Assembly: GCA_937951485.1 (NCBI GenBank)
Contig: CALEDJ010000010.1
Location: 51,350-115,349 of the forward strand
Reading direction: 5' to 3'
DNA: 64,000 nucleotides
DNA from: an uncultured bacterium
GTDB lineage: Bacteria; Hydrogenedentota; Hydrogenedentia; Hydrogenedentales; CAILVY01
Shown: one piece after another, positions 62,160 through 64,000 of the stretch
Numbering within the stretch: the first letter of the stretch is position 1
Layout: each line of letters begins with the position of its first letter
Made by a program: the position numbers and the translations under genes
Notes under the pieces: generated by a model
Databases searched by the model: none
Told to the model about the DNA's origin: nothing
What the model saw: the letters and a program-made list of their open reading frames with translations, nothing else

Positions 62160-63302
62160 TTATTGCATGGAAAATAAAGGCAAGGTAGAACCGCCTGGCG
62201 CGCCGTCTCCAACTACAAGCCCCCTTGACCATTTGCGCTGCTTAAGATCATACAGGACAAACAGTCCTTTTGTCCGAGCGCTCATAGTCAAACCCAATAC
62301 CGCATACTGTTCCCCAGGAGTGATAGCAGCATAGTCGAAGGAAATGATTGCTGGATTTTGCGGCTTGCCTGCAACATGTTCGCGGATCAGGTCTCGCGCT
62401 TCCGCATCTCTTTCGAGCGCGGCAAGTACTACATTTGTATCGGTGCGGAAAAAATGCGACGTTCGCTCATCGCCATATTGGACATGGATTTCCCCTGCCT
62501 GGTAATCATGGAAAGCATGAATCTGAGTGTCGGGAAGAAAATCGAACAGAACTCCCGGCGTAGGCTCCACAACGATGCTTCGCCCGTCCTGCGCCGATAT
62601 GCGTTCGACCAAAGAAGAAAGACGATTTTCTCGACTACTGTCTTTGAATGTTGTCGTAACATATAGTTGTTCCCCGATGTAGCGCACAGCGCGAAACTGG
62701 CCACCCCGCAACGGATCGTCCAAATATACAACATCGTTTCCAGCGGTTTCTTCCAGCGGGCATCGAAATACGACTGAAGGGCAAGCGATGTAAACATATC
62801 GTTCGTCCGGACTAAAGCAAGCGTCGGGAAGAGCAGTATTGCAATCGCCGGATGGCATCAGCCGCAAAAGCCTGCCGGACCGGCTATCAAATAGAGCGAA
62901 ATAGTGGCCCCCTTTGGGTTGGCCAAAGCAATGTACAAGCAGGTATTTTCCAGACGGAGATGGGATGGCTTTACGCTCATAATATCTAAAATCTTCAAAG
63001 CGCATTACTTCGACTTCGTCGGTATCCAAATGCCACAAGCGGAGAGCACCGCATGTGTGAAAGATATGAATAAGATTAATCGCACGATAGATATTGAAAG
63101 CGACCGTCCCTGAACTATACGCTGGCGCAACACGCCACGGTTCAATTGAAGGTTCCGGGGCGAAGGTGATCCGGTAAATTGTCATGTCTGCGACTTGGGG
63201 CATTACATAGGCACACACCTCAGCATAGACGCTTGAATGCATCATTCCCGTCATGAGTAAAATCAATGAAACCACTGCGATGCGTTGGAAGAATTTGTTC
63301 AT
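62160..63302 (-). CDS. secreted beta-propeller-like protein of unknown function
   Basis: 380 residues from the ATG at 63302 (GGAAG nine bases upstream). Signal peptide RIAVVSLILLMTGMMHSSVYAE. Blades are suggested by repeated ..PSPSGKYLLVHCFG.., ..FSPDERYVYIACPS.. and ..TPGEQYAVLGLTMS.. (PD40-like SPDG..iaf pattern). Eight cysteines are scattered, so disulfides are possible. It resembles the broken propeller gene at 59732-60817 in plan but not closely in sequence. Its start lies four bases after the stop of the lytic transglycosylase frame, so the two were probably one transcript. Confidence 0.78.
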   Translation of the reverse strand: MNKFFQRIAVVSLILLMTGMMHSSVYAEVCAYVMPQVADMTIYRITFAPEPSIEPWRVAPAYSSGTVAFNIYRAINLIHIFHTCGALRLWHLDTDEVEVMRFEDFRYYERKAIPSPSGKYLLVHCFGQPKGGHYFALFDSRSGRLLRLMPSGDCNTALPDACFSPDERYVYIACPSVVFRCPLEETAGNDVVYLDDPLRGGQFRAVRYIGEQLYVTTTFKDSSRENRLSSLVERISAQDGRSIVVEPTPGVLFDFLPDTQIHAFHDYQAGEIHVQYGDERTSHFFRTDTNVVLAALERDAEARDLIREHVAGKPQNPAIISFDYAAITPGEQYAVLGLTMSARTKGLFVLYDLKQRKWSRGLVVGDGAPGGSTLPLFSMQ

Positions 63303-63306
63303 GGTG

Positions 63307-64000
63307 TCAACTTCCACATGGGCAGTTTAGATGGTTGCTCCATGGTTGATTCACATGGTGGTTCCAAATAGTATTCGCGTAACCAACATGTGGGTTATCC
63401 AAAGCAACCCATTCATCGGGCAACATGTCTGGATCCCAGTATCTTCCACTGTATCCGCCGTGATATATTGCTGCTGTTTCTTTGACGAGTTGTTCATTAT
63501 CAGGATTATACTGGCCTATTCTGTTTATGGCCACTTGACGGCGATGGTTCCAAATATCCTCCCCCAAGTCTTTGTTATATGTTTCATTTCCCCTGTAGCC
63601 GGTACCGCTGCAACGGTCTCCAAGAACAATCTGACGTTGAAGTTCTGTGTTGTAACCTTCTGGCCAATATGTCGCCATTATCTGCATCAGCCCTGTCGCA
63701 TTTCCATTCATCAAGACTTGGCGATCACATGTAAACTGACGCCAAGTTGATTCCTGCCAGGCCACTGCCATGGTTGCCTGCGAAGCGAAGTATCCCTATG
63801 CCATCGTGGCGCGATTTAGGTTAAGGCCAAATCGACCGTCACCACAAGATAGCGGCAGAAACACCGCCCTGACGTCGAAGACGGATACGCCATTGGGGAC
63901 GCGGATGCCGTCCCCGGACCACCAGTTCATATAGATGGTGAGGGAGCCCGAAAAGGGATTGCCGGGCGTGCTGACCCATTGGCCTTGGGCGTTCTTGTAT
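63307..64000 (-). pseudogene. protein with lytic transglycosylase (SLT) domain, interrupted by an in-frame UAG; 5' part beyond window
   Basis: A frame enters from the right edge (YKNAQGQWVSTPGNPFSGS..LNLNRATMA), meets TAG at 63796-63798, and continues in the same frame GYFASQATMAVAWQESTW to the stop at 63307. The second part has the GH23 features: catalytic Glu in AVAWQES, ATGLMQIM and AAIYHGGYSGRY. Continuity of protein-like sequence across the TAG, and the lack of a ribosome site before the ATG at 63771, argue for one longer gene carrying a nonsense mutation (perhaps a Tyr codon) or an assembly error. If intact, it would cleave peptidoglycan. Confidence 0.72.

Overview
The window is about 64 kb of GC-rich, densely coding bacterial DNA with no rRNA, tRNA, CRISPR array or phage. 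The gene set suggests a heterotroph close to Candidatus Hydrogenedentota or the Planctomycetes/PVC assemblage. This is inference; no marker gene settles it. The clues are a giant Ser/Thr kinase with WD40 repeats and the planctomycete-type N-terminus, an HX9DG-type prepilin-like protein, several Gfo/Idh/MocA and sugar-phosphate-isomerase-like proteins, a sialidase, a sulfatase-fold membrane protein, a double-domain SagB-like nitroreductase and many secreted proteins of unknown function. A DUF481 outer-membrane protein and a SecA with a zinc tail fit a Gram-negative-type envelope.

Layout. 0-13.8 kb: a partial NodU/CmcH-type carbamoyltransferase, a Gfo/Idh/MocA oxidoreductase, the kinase-WD40-PDZ protein, a secreted protein with a cysteine-rich tail, a prepilin-like protein with a good promoter, a large secreted glycosidase-like protein and a SagB-like nitroreductase. 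14-18 kb: an HSDL2-like SDR, enoyl-CoA hydratase and Dabb protein, facing an aminotransferase and second SDR. 18.4-21.3 kb: the proton-pumping transhydrogenase operon pntAA-pntAB-pntB, with a near-consensus promoter and a textbook terminator. 21.4-32.4 kb: a fatty-acid oxidation block with acyl-CoA ligase, a CPA2 antiporter and the operon etfB-etfA-ETF:menaquinone oxidoreductase-two acyl-CoA dehydrogenases. 32.5-35.3 kb: a secreted alpha/beta hydrolase and a secreted unknown. 35.7-43.6 kb: a nine-gene Mrp/Mbh-type cation/proton antiporter cluster with three ND4/ND5-like subunits and a split MrpA. 43.7-52.4 kb: Tat-exported oxidoreductase, HEAT protein, M23 peptidase, TIM-barrel isomerase, sialidase, DegT aminotransferase and DUF481 protein. 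53-59.6 kb: a membrane transglutaminase overlapping secA, and a divergent sulfatase-fold protein. 59.6-64 kb: a visibly more AT-rich strip of secreted proteins, in which two of four reading frames are broken by single in-frame stops (UGA and UAG).

Functionally, acyl-CoA ligase, acyl-CoA dehydrogenases, ETF, the membrane ETF oxidoreductase and enoyl-CoA hydratase form most of a beta-oxidation route feeding menaquinone. Transhydrogenase, the Mrp-type antiporter and the CPA2 antiporter manage the proton/sodium gradient.

The most distinctive content is non-coding mobile repeats. (i) Two inverted copies (37255-37699 and 52458-53014) of a composite element have matching terminal inverted repeats and an internal array of 20-bp hairpins; one copy interrupts the Mrp operon. 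(ii) An 83-bp MITE is flanked by a perfect 8-bp duplication upstream of pntAA, with a relative at 9.7 kb. (iii) A 24-bp hairpin repeat lies between etfB and etfA and, identically, inside the SagB coding sequence. (iv) 9-bp-period tandem arrays share a GGACAT core. I see no complete novel defence or biosynthetic system; these repeat families and the broken secreted-protein strip most deserve follow-up.
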